Assembly: GCF_040702995.1 (NCBI RefSeq) | Contig: NZ_CP159992.1 | Coordinates: 5,857,001-5,921,000, forward strand | Reading direction: 5' to 3' | DNA: 64,000 nt | DNA from: Paenibacillus sp. AN1007 | GTDB taxonomy: Bacteria; Bacillota; Bacilli; Paenibacillales; Paenibacillaceae | Shown here: one piece after another, positions 24,969 to 34,817 of the stretch | How the letters are laid out: each line of letters begins with the position of its first letter | Numbering within the stretch: the stretch's first letter is position 1 | The notes under the pieces: generated by a model | Told to the model about the DNA's origin: nothing | The model's database searches: none | Seen by the model: the letters and a program-made list of their open reading frames with translations, nothing else | Program-made: the position numbers and the translations under genes

Positions 24969-26459
24969 ATGACGATTCAAGCAGATCAAGAGACAGTTAC
25001 AGTTGAAGCCTTTATTAACGGTCAGCATGTAAAATCCCTTTCGCAGTTAGCAAAAGAGAATCCGGCCAACCCTGCTGAAATCGTAGGTTATTTTCCTGTC
25101 ACTACGAAAGAACAAGCGGTCACCGCCATCGAAGCAGCGTCAGCTGCTTTTAAAACATGGAAAAAGACCTCCATTGATGAACGCATTATTCGGATGCGCA
25201 AGGCGATAGAGAAAATTAAAGCAGCAGAGAATGAAATTGTGAATTTGCTGTCCAGAGAGCATGGTAAACCGCTGTATGATGCACATGGTGAAATATTTGT
25301 TTCGCTGATGTGGATGGAGTTTGCTTGTAATGAAGCTGCTTCCGTTCTGGCGGAAGAGATCCATGAGCATGACCATGGTAAAACCATTGTATCCTATGAT
25401 CCAATTGGTGTGGTGGCAGCGATTAGTCCATGGAACTATCCTATTGCTCTATCTACGATCAAGATCGCGCCAGCTTTACTTGCGGGCAATACGATTGTGC
25501 TTAAACCGAGTCCATATGCACCACTAGCGGCGGCGAAGGTGGCAGAGATCATTGCGAGTGAGTTCCCGGCTGGTGTAATCAATGTTGTATACGGCGATGC
25601 CGATGTGGGCGTTGAACTGACGAGTCATCCTCTAGTGACAAAAATCGCCTTTACAGGTGGAACCGCAACAGCGAAGCATATAATCAAAGCCGCTTCCGAA
25701 ACGATTAAGGATATGACGCTGGAGCTTGGCGGGAATGACGCGGCAATCTTCTTGGAAAGCTTTGAGGTTCATGATGAGCGAGCTATGCGCCGGATTGTCA
25801 TCTCTAACTTCTTGACGACAGGCCAAATCTGTATGATTGCCAAACGCGTATATGTACACCGTTCGATTTATAATGAATTTCTGGAAAAATATATTGAAGC
25901 CGCCAATCGTTGGATTCGAATTGGTGATCCATTTGATCCAAATACGACGGTAGGTCCCGTCAATAACCTGAAGCAGAGAGATTATGTGCAAAGTTTGGTT
26001 GAAGATGCGCAAAAGCGCGGGGCCAAGGTCATCCCTCTCGGCCAAATTCTTGATCAGCAGCGGTTTGAACAAGGATACTACCTGCAGCCAACACTTGTTT
26101 TGGATTGCGATGTTCATGATCCGATTGTCATGGAGGAACAGTTTGGTCCTACCGTTCCGATTCTGCCCTTTGACGATGAAGAGCAGGTCATTAAACTGCA
26201 CAATGAAAGTATTTATGGGCTTACGAGTTCTGTATGGGGAAAAGAAGAGGATGCCATCTCTCTGGCCCGTGAGCTCGAAGCTGGAACAACGATGATCAAT
26301 ACAGCTGCTGTGCAGGGGCTTGATGTTCGGTTCCCTTTTGGCGGCTTCAAGCAATCGGGTATTGGCCGTGAATATGGTGCGGAAGGGATCCGCACGTATA
26401 CGGAAAAGCATGTAATCAACGTTCCGAAGACACTGGATCTTCCGTATATACCTGAATAA
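24969..26459 (+). CDS. NAD(P)-dependent aldehyde dehydrogenase
   Basis: A 496-residue ALDH with standard motifs: PWNYPIALSTIKIAPALLAG, FTGGTATAKHI, catalytic Glu in LELGGND, catalytic Cys in TTGQICMIAKR, and FGGFKQSGIGRE near the C-terminus. It oxidises an aldehyde to the acid; the substrate cannot be named. GGAGGG precedes the ATG. It is cotranscribed with the MetE-like gene upstream and closed by a strong terminator. Confidence 0.92.
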   Translation: MTIQADQETVTVEAFINGQHVKSLSQLAKENPANPAEIVGYFPVTTKEQAVTAIEAASAAFKTWKKTSIDERIIRMRKAIEKIKAAENEIVNLLSREHGKPLYDAHGEIFVSLMWMEFACNEAASVLAEEIHEHDHGKTIVSYDPIGVVAAISPWNYPIALSTIKIAPALLAGNTIVLKPSPYAPLAAAKVAEIIASEFPAGVINVVYGDADVGVELTSHPLVTKIAFTGGTATAKHIIKAASETIKDMTLELGGNDAAIFLESFEVHDERAMRRIVISNFLTTGQICMIAKRVYVHRSIYNEFLEKYIEAANRWIRIGDPFDPNTTVGPVNNLKQRDYVQSLVEDAQKRGAKVIPLGQILDQQRFEQGYYLQPTLVLDCDVHDPIVMEEQFGPTVPILPFDDEEQVIKLHNESIYGLTSSVWGKEEDAISLARELEAGTTMINTAAVQGLDVRFPFGGFKQSGIGREYGAEGIRTYTEKHVINVPKTLDLPYIPE

Positions 26460-26477
26460 ATAGTATCTCCATGAATT

Positions 26478-26523
26478 GCGTTTTGTTTACTGATTGTTAA
26501 ATCAGTAGGCAGGGCGCTTTTTT
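26478..26523 (+). terminator. Long-stem terminator after the aldehyde dehydrogenase gene
   Basis: An 18-bp stem counting G-U pairs, core ACTGATT/AATCAGT, is closed by GCG/CGC and followed by six T. The following 260 bp up to the adhesin gene hold no gene. They must contain the adhesin promoter, which I cannot place. Confidence 0.75.
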
Positions 26524-26789
26524 CTTTGATATAAGATTCGTAACCAATATTTTAACACTATAATTACGGCACATAGCTGATGGACGCAGCTTAGTACGAA
26601 TCATGTCTAAAGGGCATATATACCCGTGGTCAGAATTTGGTTAGACCTCTAATTTATAATGGACAGGTATGCCCTACAAATGGGATGTCATTTTTTATCA
26701 ATTTCCTGTTGTAAGGAGAAGAGCGGGTAGAGGGAGAGCAAAAGTCTCTGGGTTCCGCCAAATATTTTAAAAAGGAGGAGGTTCTCGTA

Positions 26790-29700
26790 TTGAAGCAAAG
26801 ACGCAATGTAGGTAAACCGTTATTGTCCTTATTTCTGGCAATAATGCTTGTTTTGCAGACAGTGATGTTCTCCACTGCTGCATATGCAGAGAGTGCGCCT
26901 AATGATACTGAAGTAGAAGCGGTTAGCGAGCCTGACTCGCCGATTGTGGACGAACCATCCGAGGAAGCGGTTAGCGAGCCTGACTCGCCGATTGTGGACA
27001 AACCGTCCTCAGTATCTGAGGAAGCACAGGATGCACCCAATAGATCCCAAATGGTGGCGGCTGTCCCAATGGATAAAACAGCAGTATTTATGGGATCTAA
27101 TTCATCCTTTCCGCTGGTAGTGATGCAGGGGAATGCTGTTGTTGATCCGAACGGTATTATTAAGGGGCGACAGCCATTTACGCTCAAATCGGAAGGACTC
27201 AAGCTGCCTGTCAATGGGGATGATGCCTATCCAACAGATGCAGATCCTGAGAAATACATTCAAAAGGGTGACTGGATTGAGCTGAAAAGAGAAGATTATT
27301 TCAAGGAAGTAGTGCTTCCAACAGCTACCAAAACGTTGAATGCACAGACCGACTCAGGCACCAAACAGTTAGGTACTGCCTATTTTAATCCTAATAGCAT
27401 TCGAGTTGTCTTTGACGGTGAGGATAATTTTTTCAATGGTGTAGGACGAGGTATTACATTCAGTTTCGAAACGACAGCTGATGCAGATGTAACGGGATTG
27501 GATTATGGCGAGAAAAAGCCTGTCAACATCTTCGGTAGTACATATCAGCTGGAGAATCCAGATGTTACAGCAGAGTACGGTATCACGTTAACCTCGCCTG
27601 GAATGATCAGATGGGATCAGTATAGTTATCGCGGCATTGAACCGGCTCAATTCGTTGAAGGCGCGATTACTTGGCAGTCAACCGTATCCGCGTCTGACCG
27701 GTTTGATAAAACGATCAAATTGCCGTTAGACGGAAAGACGTTTTATACGAATCCCTCAGCATATAATTCCAAACCAGGAAATGTTAAAGGAATTTACATG
27801 GAGGGTTCATTCAAAGTTAATAATCAAAGTGTAACCCCGGTCATTGGAGCAGATGGCTCGCTGACTTACATTTTTCCATCTGGAACAGGTCCGGAACCAA
27901 AAGTGGAATATAAAACCTGGATTCCAAAAGAATCGTATTATTACGAGTATCGGAATCCGCCAAGCAATCTGGGGCGCAGCCACCGGGATATGAATGGTAA
28001 GGTAGAACTGAGACAAGAGGATAGCATGTTGGTGCAGGCCGGGCTGGAGATGTCCTTTGCTCCCGACTGGATTCAATCCAGTGCCTCTTACGATCATGCG
28101 AGTGATATCATTACCTGGAAGGTCACAGTTAACCAATATAACAAAAATGGCTTGAAGGACTTTACGATTACCAATGTATTACCTGACGGGCTGAATTATG
28201 TATCGGCTGAATGGCAAGAGGATGGCGCTGAATCTGGATTATCATCCATTACACCAGATGCAAACGGCGTGTATTCTTTTGGAGATATTAACGGTAAAGT
28301 GGATTTATTTATTAAAAGCAAAGTAATAAGTGGTTCCAACTTCAAAATTGTCCCTCGTGCCAACTGGAATTTGGATACACCGGCTGGTATACAGAACAAC
28401 GATGTGAAGGCGGGGAAATGGCCTGAAGCAGTAACGGACGAGGCCATCGTCAGCATCGGTGCACATGATTTCACCAAATCAGGTGCTGTTTCCATAGAGG
28501 ATTACAACCAAGGCAGCATTACGTGGACGGTTAACCTTGCTCCACAATATGCTCTGCCGAATGCGGCGGTATACGATGTCCTGGTACATGGCGGTAATAT
28601 GGAAGTCTTGGACAACGCCGTAGATGTAACTGGTGAAGTGAGTGCAGAAACCATCGCGAAAATCAAAGCAAATGTAACTTCCGCGCAGCTTTGGAAGCAG
28701 TATAAGGCAGGAACGCTGAAGACGAGTGCAGACAATCTGACGATGAAGTCAATTCCTTTAACGGTGGACGGTAAAGTGGTGGCCGATTTGATTAAGGTGA
28801 CTGGGTATACGGAAAATTCTGCATCCTTCAGTTTCCGTGCACTGGAGACCAACCCGGACATCCTTTTTAGACAGGATATCAACGATGGAAAAACAAGTTC
28901 GAATCGCGCTTTGCTCATTGATGGCGATACCGTAAGACAAGCGGAAAAGAGCGCTAACCTTCATCTGCGTATGCTGAACAAGGATATGCTCTTTGCATCA
29001 AAGCCAATGAAAGCAGATGGTACATTCGAAAATGTGAACCCGAACAATGTTCATAGTTACATTAGAAACGATAACAATGAAGCATGGACGATTTCTGCTT
29101 ATGATCGGGCAACCAAGACGGTCACCTTCCGTTTAGGGGTAAATATGCCTGGATATAACACAGAAGAAATGGCTAAGGACGGCGGTAATCGAGTCATTAG
29201 CAGCATCAAACTGGTGGACACACTGCCTGAAGGGTGGGAGTTCGTCCCATTTTCTGAAGGTAAAGATTATGAGCTTTGGAAAGGACTTTCCGACAATGGT
29301 GCGGGTTTAGATTACGGTACGAGAAACGATGCCAAAACCATTATTGAACCAGGCACTGATGCTCATGTCGTAAGCTCTTTCACCCATAATGGCAGCGTAG
29401 GAACGTTCACTTTCTCTAAATTGGAAGGTCCTTATGTTATCTTGGTGAAGGCAAGACCTTCTAACGCAGCTCTAGAGGTATATTTGGACGAATACACGAC
29501 CAATGGCACGGACAAGCAGGTGGTATATAACAAAGCTGACCTCCATATGTCTTGGGGTGGAGTAGAAAAGATTGTCTCTGAAAAGCGTAAGATAATCGTA
29601 CCGATCCAGACTTTGGGCAAGTCGGTAACTAAACCTGTTCCAGGTGTGTTGGAATGGACAGTAAACTATACTCCGCCATTTAACATGAAGCAGGGCGTTT

Positions 29701-32700
29701 ATCTGGAGGATACCCTGGGTGCAGGCATGAACCTGCGTTATGAAGTTAACGGAAAGCTTGTGTTGACATCACCTAGTATGGCAGTCTATCCTGCTAAGCT
29801 AACAGCTAGTGGTACTCTGGAACGAGAGGACACTGCAATTGACCTGAGCGACCCGAATGCTGAAGTTCAAGTAGAAGCTGCACCAGGCGCAGGAAGAACT
29901 ACGGTTCTGAAATTCTTAATGAAAGACCCTAATAAATTTTATCAGTTTGTGTACCAGACAGAAGTTGATCCTTCTACAGCAAAAGCTGGAGACAAAATGG
30001 GCAACGAGGTAAAACTGGTGGGCGATGACAGTCTGAGTGCTGTCAGTGCCAGAAGCGAAAGTACATTGGACAGTTCGGACGTAGCAGGTAGTTCAAGTTC
30101 GAATGCTATACTGCCTCTGAGAAAAGTAGATCCGAATGGAAATCCGCTTAAAGATGTAGAATTTACACTTTATAAAAAAGACGACGGAACTACAGTTGCC
30201 CAAAGGAAAACCGATAGTGAAGGGAAACTTAATCTGCTATTCCCTGACCCAGGCTACTATGAGCTGAAGGAAACGTACATTGACTTAAGTACTTGGCTGC
30301 CTACGACAAAGATTTATCAAGTCTATGTAGGAAATACACCGGGGAAACCTCTCTGGGTAGACGGTGTAAAAGTAACCTCGGATCAACCGCTGATTGTGCC
30401 TACTCCTGCCCAAGGCAAGCTGACCATTACCAATAAGGTAGAAGGCAGCGGCAGTGATCCAAACAAAGAGTTTGTATACACCGTGACCTTCGCTAGTGAA
30501 GGTAAGGACGGAGAGTATGTTTATAAAAAATCGGATAATACGTCTGGAACGCTCAAAAATGGAGACGAGATCACCCTCAAGCACGGGGAATCTGTAGTGC
30601 TTCCTGCTCTGCCTGCGAATCTGGGCTATACCGTAACCGAGAACGATTATACAACCGTTGAAGGCTATACAACTGCACCGGATACGAGAGTGCTGTCCGG
30701 CTCCATAGTGAACAAAGGTGATCATAAAGCAGACTTTATCAACGAGCGAATCGTTAATAAATTGACCATCAGTAATACGGTCATGGGCAGCGGTGGCGAT
30801 AAGACGAAGGAATTTGAGTACACCATTCGCTTTGAGGATACAGGCAAAGATGAAAGTTACTCCTACACGAAGTCGGATGATAGTACAGGTAAGATCAAGT
30901 CTGGCGACACCTTCCGCCTCAAGGACGGAGAGACACTGGATATTTCAGATCTGCCTAAGAACCTGAAATACACAGTTAGCCAAAAAGATTACACAACCGA
31001 TGAATACATGACTACTCCTGAGGGACGGTATTATACCGAAGTGATGAAGGGCATAGATGAAGAAGCTCCATTCACGAACGTGCGCGTCTTGAAGGGCGGA
31101 CTACTCATCAGCAACACAGTGAAAGGCAAAGACGAAGATAAGAGCAAGCTGTTTAAGTACACAGTCACCTTCACAGGTGAGGGATCAGATGAGTCCTACG
31201 TCTATGAGAAGTCAGATGGCAGCAAGGGCATGATCAAGAACGGCGATAGCTTCGAGCTTACAGATAGCCAGACACTTGTTGTGCAGGGACTGCCGACATC
31301 TCTGGAGTATAAGGTAATCCAAGACGATTATACGAAAGATGGCTACGTGACGGACCCGGAAAGTTTTATTCGCACGGGTGTGATTCCAGAGAAAAAAGCG
31401 GCTGAAGCTAAATTTAAGAATACTCGCCCTTATCTGGAAGGTGTACTGCGTGATAACAATACAGGGGAAGTCATTCCGAATGCATCCATCACAGTGACCG
31501 ATCTGAAGACAAGAGAAGAGCTTCAGATTAAGACGAATGAGAAGGGTGAATATGCTGTCCCAGCCGCAGCCGATACGGACTACACAATCACTTATACGAA
31601 GTTGTATCGGGTAGGCGGGAAAGATGTACCTGTCAAGTTTACACAAAAAGCGAATGTGAACAGCAGTGTTATAGAGGAGATCGTTCCAGCGGATATTACG
31701 GCTGTAGGTATCATTCTGCTCAAACAAATGGATGGAACAACAGAGTTATTTAACAACTCGTATACCAGCCATATGTATATCTACCTGAAGGACAGAGACG
31801 GTAAATATATTACGGAGAATGGTCGCCCTAAGGCTTTTCCAATGGCTCCGAACGGAACTTTCTCAGTGGAAGGATTAAGCGAACAGAAGTACACCATGGA
31901 AGTTCGTTATCAAGTGGAGACTGGTGAGGAGCTGCTCCTCAAAGTGACGAAACTTGACGTGAAGGCTGACGGAGAGCTGAATATCTCTGAAGAATTAGTT
32001 GATCCTTACGGTACGGTCTATGATGAAACCACAGGAGACGCGAGCACGGGCAGGAAAATTGAAGGAGCCAAAGTTACACTGTATTATGCGGATACACAGC
32101 GGAATAGAGATAACGGCCGCATTCCGGGTACAAAAGTAACACTTCCAGCGGTTCCGAATTTCCCGCCGCACGACAACAAGAGTCCAGAGCAGGATAGCGA
32201 TGCCAATGGATTCTATGCGTACATGGTGTTTCCAGAAGCAGATTACTATCTGGTCGTAACGAAGGATGGATACCAAACGCACACAAGCGGTACGATTTCT
32301 GTAGATTTTGACATTGTCAAATACGACGTACCAATGAAACCGATCCGTTCAGGAGGTGGCTCCGGAGGCAACAGCGGAGGCAGCAACGGAGGCAGCAGTG
32401 GAACCGATAATGGTACTCCAGGAACCGACAGCGGTACTCCAGGAACCAACAATGGTACTCCAGGAACCAACAATGGTACTCCAGGAACCAACAATGGTAC
32501 CCCAGGAACCAATAATGGTACCCCAGGAACCAATAATGGTACCCCAGGAACCAACAATGGTACCCCAGGAACCGACAACGGTATCCCAGGAACCGACAAC
32601 GGTATCCCAGGAACCGACAGTGGAACTCCAGGAACGAACACCGGTACTTCAGAAACCAACAATGGTACTCCAGAAACGAACACCGGTACTCCAGGAACCA

Positions 32701-32906
32701 ACAACAGCAACAATGGAACTAACACTGGCGACAGTGGAACCGACAACGGTGACCATGTTACTGATAACGTCAGCAGCGAGTTGGACGATGCTCCGAAAAC
32801 AGGAGACAACAGTGTATCACCAATGTTCTATATGATTTTGGCGCTGATGTCCTTGATCACGATTACTTTCTGTCTGCTCGGTAACAAGAATAAGAAGCAC
32901 ATCTAA
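26790..32906 (+). CDS. Giant cell-wall adhesin with SpaA/CnaB and DUF7601-like repeats, sortase-anchored
   Basis: A 2038-residue surface protein. Order: TTG start after AAAGGAGGAGG; signal peptide ending AYA (about residue 33); acidic linker with a 16-residue duplication; several collagen-adhesin/DUF11-like beta domains (for example ITWKVTVNQYNKNGL); a SpaA/prealbumin-like domain from about 1107 (LPLRKVDPNGNPLKDVEFTL); three pilin-type DUF7601-like repeats from about 1210, 1325 and 1437; CnaB-like domains from about 1548 and 1741; a Gly/Thr/Asn/Pro repeat stalk (about 1870-1975); APKTGD at about 2001; a hydrophobic helix; a basic tail. The adjacent sortase probably attaches it to peptidoglycan. 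Isopeptide cross-links are likely. Confidence 0.88.
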   Translation: MKQRRNVGKPLLSLFLAIMLVLQTVMFSTAAYAESAPNDTEVEAVSEPDSPIVDEPSEEAVSEPDSPIVDKPSSVSEEAQDAPNRSQMVAAVPMDKTAVFMGSNSSFPLVVMQGNAVVDPNGIIKGRQPFTLKSEGLKLPVNGDDAYPTDADPEKYIQKGDWIELKREDYFKEVVLPTATKTLNAQTDSGTKQLGTAYFNPNSIRVVFDGEDNFFNGVGRGITFSFETTADADVTGLDYGEKKPVNIFGSTYQLENPDVTAEYGITLTSPGMIRWDQYSYRGIEPAQFVEGAITWQSTVSASDRFDKTIKLPLDGKTFYTNPSAYNSKPGNVKGIYMEGSFKVNNQSVTPVIGADGSLTYIFPSGTGPEPKVEYKTWIPKESYYYEYRNPPSNLGRSHRDMNGKVELRQEDSMLVQAGLEMSFAPDWIQSSASYDHASDIITWKVTVNQYNKNGLKDFTITNVLPDGLNYVSAEWQEDGAESGLSSITPDANGVYSFGDINGKVDLFIKSKVISGSNFKIVPRANWNLDTPAGIQNNDVKAGKWPEAVTDEAIVSIGAHDFTKSGAVSIEDYNQGSITWTVNLAPQYALPNAAVYDVLVHGGNMEVLDNAVDVTGEVSAETIAKIKANVTSAQLWKQYKAGTLKTSADNLTMKSIPLTVDGKVVADLIKVTGYTENSASFSFRALETNPDILFRQDINDGKTSSNRALLIDGDTVRQAEKSANLHLRMLNKDMLFASKPMKADGTFENVNPNNVHSYIRNDNNEAWTISAYDRATKTVTFRLGVNMPGYNTEEMAKDGGNRVISSIKLVDTLPEGWEFVPFSEGKDYELWKGLSDNGAGLDYGTRNDAKTIIEPGTDAHVVSSFTHNGSVGTFTFSKLEGPYVILVKARPSNAALEVYLDEYTTNGTDKQVVYNKADLHMSWGGVEKIVSEKRKIIVPIQTLGKSVTKPVPGVLEWTVNYTPPFNMKQGVYLEDTLGAGMNLRYEVNGKLVLTSPSMAVYPAKLTASGTLEREDTAIDLSDPNAEVQVEAAPGAGRTTVLKFLMKDPNKFYQFVYQTEVDPSTAKAGDKMGNEVKLVGDDSLSAVSARSESTLDSSDVAGSSSSNAILPLRKVDPNGNPLKDVEFTLYKKDDGTTVAQRKTDSEGKLNLLFPDPGYYELKETYIDLSTWLPTTKIYQVYVGNTPGKPLWVDGVKVTSDQPLIVPTPAQGKLTITNKVEGSGSDPNKEFVYTVTFASEGKDGEYVYKKSDNTSGTLKNGDEITLKHGESVVLPALPANLGYTVTENDYTTVEGYTTAPDTRVLSGSIVNKGDHKADFINERIVNKLTISNTVMGSGGDKTKEFEYTIRFEDTGKDESYSYTKSDDSTGKIKSGDTFRLKDGETLDISDLPKNLKYTVSQKDYTTDEYMTTPEGRYYTEVMKGIDEEAPFTNVRVLKGGLLISNTVKGKDEDKSKLFKYTVTFTGEGSDESYVYEKSDGSKGMIKNGDSFELTDSQTLVVQGLPTSLEYKVIQDDYTKDGYVTDPESFIRTGVIPEKKAAEAKFKNTRPYLEGVLRDNNTGEVIPNASITVTDLKTREELQIKTNEKGEYAVPAAADTDYTITYTKLYRVGGKDVPVKFTQKANVNSSVIEEIVPADITAVGIILLKQMDGTTELFNNSYTSHMYIYLKDRDGKYITENGRPKAFPMAPNGTFSVEGLSEQKYTMEVRYQVETGEELLLKVTKLDVKADGELNISEELVDPYGTVYDETTGDASTGRKIEGAKVTLYYADTQRNRDNGRIPGTKVTLPAVPNFPPHDNKSPEQDSDANGFYAYMVFPEADYYLVVTKDGYQTHTSGTISVDFDIVKYDVPMKPIRSGGGSGGNSGGSNGGSSGTDNGTPGTDSGTPGTNNGTPGTNNGTPGTNNGTPGTNNGTPGTNNGTPGTNNGTPGTDNGIPGTDNGIPGTDSGTPGTNTGTSETNNGTPETNTGTPGTNNSNNGTNTGDSGTDNGDHVTDNVSSELDDAPKTGDNSVSPMFYMILALMSLITITFCLLGNKNKKHI
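26916..26999 (+). repeat. 48-bp tandem duplication in the adhesin N-terminus
   Basis: 36 identical bases (26916-26951 and 26964-26999) at a 48-bp period duplicate the peptide EAVSEPDSPIVD. Confidence 0.85.
32401..32720 (+). repeat. 21-bp tandem repeats encoding the adhesin stalk
   Basis: About 15 copies of a 21-bp unit encode NNGTPGT and variants (DNGIPGT, DSGTPGT, NTGTSET). The central copies are nearly identical and prone to slippage. Confidence 0.9.
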
Positions 32907-32928
32907 TGACCGGAAAGGCGGTAAGAAC

Positions 32929-33705
32929 GTGAGCAAAACGAAAAAAATTCTTATCGCCATTTCCTTCCTTGTGTTGGTGTTTTCTCTCATCGGTATTTCG
33001 GCAACGCTGCTGCGCGATTATGCTGAGCAGCAGAAAATGAATGAGTTAACGAGCATGTGGGAGGAAGGGTCAAATAAAAATGGAGGGGATGCAGTCCCCT
33101 CTTTTTTGTTTAATAAGACGCATAAGCCAGTTATGCTTCCTGAGTTTCGAGCCCTTTACGAGCGGAACTCGGACATTGTGGGCTGGCTGAAGATTGACGG
33201 CACTCGAATTGAGTACCCGGTCATGCAAAATCCACAGGATGTGGAGTATTATCTCGATCATGATTTCGATAAAAAGGAAACCCAAAGCGGCCTTCCTTTT
33301 TTGGACAGGCACAGCCAGATCAATGGTTCAGATATTTTACTGATTCATGGACATCACATGAAAAGTGGCTGGATGTTTAAAGATCTAATGAAATACAAGA
33401 GTGAAAGCTTTTATAAAGAGCATGCTGCATTCGAGTTCAGCACGCTTTACGAAAAGGAAGAGTATGAGATTGTTGCTGTTATTCTATCCAAAGTGTATCG
33501 TAAATCAGATGACGTGTTTAAATACTATCAGATTGAGAATGTAAAGACGTCCACCGAGTTCGATTCATATGTTCAGAATATCAAAAAACTCGCTCTTTAT
33601 GACACAGGTGTAACAGCTCAGTATGGTGATAAGCTTGTTGTACTGTCCACATGTGAATATTCGACTGAAAATGGCCGGCTAGCGGTGGTGGCGGTAAAAC
33701 GTTAA
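32929..33705 (+). CDS. Class B sortase
   Basis: A 258-residue membrane-anchored transpeptidase: N-terminal transmembrane helix (about 5-25), then the class B catalytic domain. Key residues: His in IHGHHMKSGWMF (142/143), C242 in VVLSTCEYS and R250 in ENGRLAVVAVKR. WLKIDGTRIEYPVMQ is also typical of class B. It is 22 nt downstream of the adhesin and clearly in the same transcription unit; APKTGD of the adhesin is the probable substrate. Class B enzymes usually handle NPQTN-like signals, so the APKTG pairing is notable. The GTG start follows AAAGGCGG. A terminator-like hairpin lies inside the gene (33083-33107). Confidence 0.92.
   Translation: MSKTKKILIAISFLVLVFSLIGISATLLRDYAEQQKMNELTSMWEEGSNKNGGDAVPSFLFNKTHKPVMLPEFRALYERNSDIVGWLKIDGTRIEYPVMQNPQDVEYYLDHDFDKKETQSGLPFLDRHSQINGSDILLIHGHHMKSGWMFKDLMKYKSESFYKEHAAFEFSTLYEKEEYEIVAVILSKVYRKSDDVFKYYQIENVKTSTEFDSYVQNIKKLALYDTGVTAQYGDKLVVLSTCEYSTENGRLAVVAVKR
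33083..33107 (+). terminator. Terminator-like hairpin inside the sortase gene
   Basis: GAGGGGA (33083-33089) and TCCCCTC (33095-33101) form a perfect 7-bp stem with a 5-nt loop, directly followed by six T. It falls in the linker between the membrane helix and the catalytic domain. Confidence 0.55.
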
Positions 33706-33740
33706 GTTCGATGCAAAACAAGAAATGAATCTGTTTCGTC

Positions 33741-33772
33741 TCGCGTGCTCTCTTTAGAGTACGCGATTTTTT
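33741..33772 (+). terminator. Terminator after the sortase gene
   Basis: TCGCGTGCTCT (33741-33751) pairs with AGAGTACGCGA (33756-33766) with one mismatch, followed by a T run. Confidence 0.85.
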
Positions 33773-33913
33773 GTTTTGTCCCTAACTTCTAATAAAATTC
33801 CAGGAATGAGGTTAAACGTAGCTGGATCAGAAACAAGTCTTCTTTATAATGAAGATGAGTGCTGTATACGAATAAAATAAGTGAATATCAGATTCTGGAG
33901 AGGGAGTTGTAAA

Positions 33914-34552
33914 GTGACTATAGAGAATCAAGCGAATATTTTGACTGCTAGAGTAGAATCTATTCTTTATTATGCCAAACCTTTCTTAACCAATGAACAT
34001 AGAGCAGGCTGGATCGGCGGAAATGCACCCGAGTTTTTTGACGACCAAGCAGAACACATCCACGAAGGTAACCAGAAGTATGCTTTTTATCTGAGCCTTA
34101 ACCACCCCTTCAAACCAGAGTGCATGATTTCGATCTTTATCCCTGAGGATCGTGATATCTATTTGGAGAATAACATCTATCCTCACTGCTCAATCAAGGT
34201 AATCGAACATCCTGTTTCAGCGGAAAGCACACAGGGGTCCTTTACTCACAAGGATCTGATAAAACACTCCATCTCACACGGAGAACGAAGCAAGGACGAA
34301 ATATCAATGGAGCAGCCCTTTTTGATTAAGGTGGGCGGTAATCCGAGACTGATTCAGAATGAAGACTATTATTTCGCAAAACTCAAGAAGGATTCACTAT
34401 CATTCTTTTTCCAAGTCGATGAAGATGGTTATCCCGATACATTGATACGAGAGGATGGTAGTTATCCATTTGGTTTTGGTTCGCTATATATTTTCGCCAA
34501 AATAGAAAAGGAGATACGGCACCCTGCAGCCGGTTTCTGTCAATTTTCTTAA
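33914..34552 (+). CDS. Unknown protein, possibly DUF1963/YwqG-like
   Basis: A 212-residue cytosolic protein. The C-terminal part, with LSFFFQVDEDGYPD followed by PFGFGSLYIFAKI, recalls the DUF1963/YwqG pattern of a buried strand, an acidic loop and a hydrophobic strand, but the match is loose. GTG 33914 is chosen because GAGAGGGAG lies 7 nt upstream. YwqG-like proteins occur near toxin/immunity genes, but nothing here confirms such a role. Confidence 0.55.
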   Translation: MTIENQANILTARVESILYYAKPFLTNEHRAGWIGGNAPEFFDDQAEHIHEGNQKYAFYLSLNHPFKPECMISIFIPEDRDIYLENNIYPHCSIKVIEHPVSAESTQGSFTHKDLIKHSISHGERSKDEISMEQPFLIKVGGNPRLIQNEDYYFAKLKKDSLSFFFQVDEDGYPDTLIREDGSYPFGFGSLYIFAKIEKEIRHPAAGFCQFS

Positions 34553-34817
34553 GTGTAATGGATGAAAATCCTAATTCATGAAAGGAAGAGTGATATGTAA
34601 GTGTAGATGGCCTTGTGGCATTCTATGAATTTGGGCTGAAGCTGGCCGTTTCAGAATAGGCGAATACAGCGCCTGATATATTGGAAACTCTGTGTAGTGG
34701 CTATGCAAAGTTTAGTTAAGGTATTCACTGCCTATATCCAACGCAATTACAATGTTATCCTTTTCCTAGGTCAGATGCGCACCTGATGAATTCTAATTGG
34801 GAAAGGAAGAAGATAAG

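Noticed and set aside
26530..26780. Possible c-di-GMP riboswitch upstream of the adhesin
   Set aside because: I looked for GEMM-type core motifs; only a short AGAG/CTCT stem was found and the conserved core is absent.
30415..31430. Three similar blocks in the adhesin considered as a DNA-level tandem repeat
   Set aside because: They are protein-domain repeats with diverged DNA, not recent duplications.
32246..32809. Long Val/Pro-rich minus-strand ORF and long plus-strand Met/Glu/Pro ORF across the adhesin stalk
   Set aside because: These are shadows created by the 21-bp tandem repeats in other frames.
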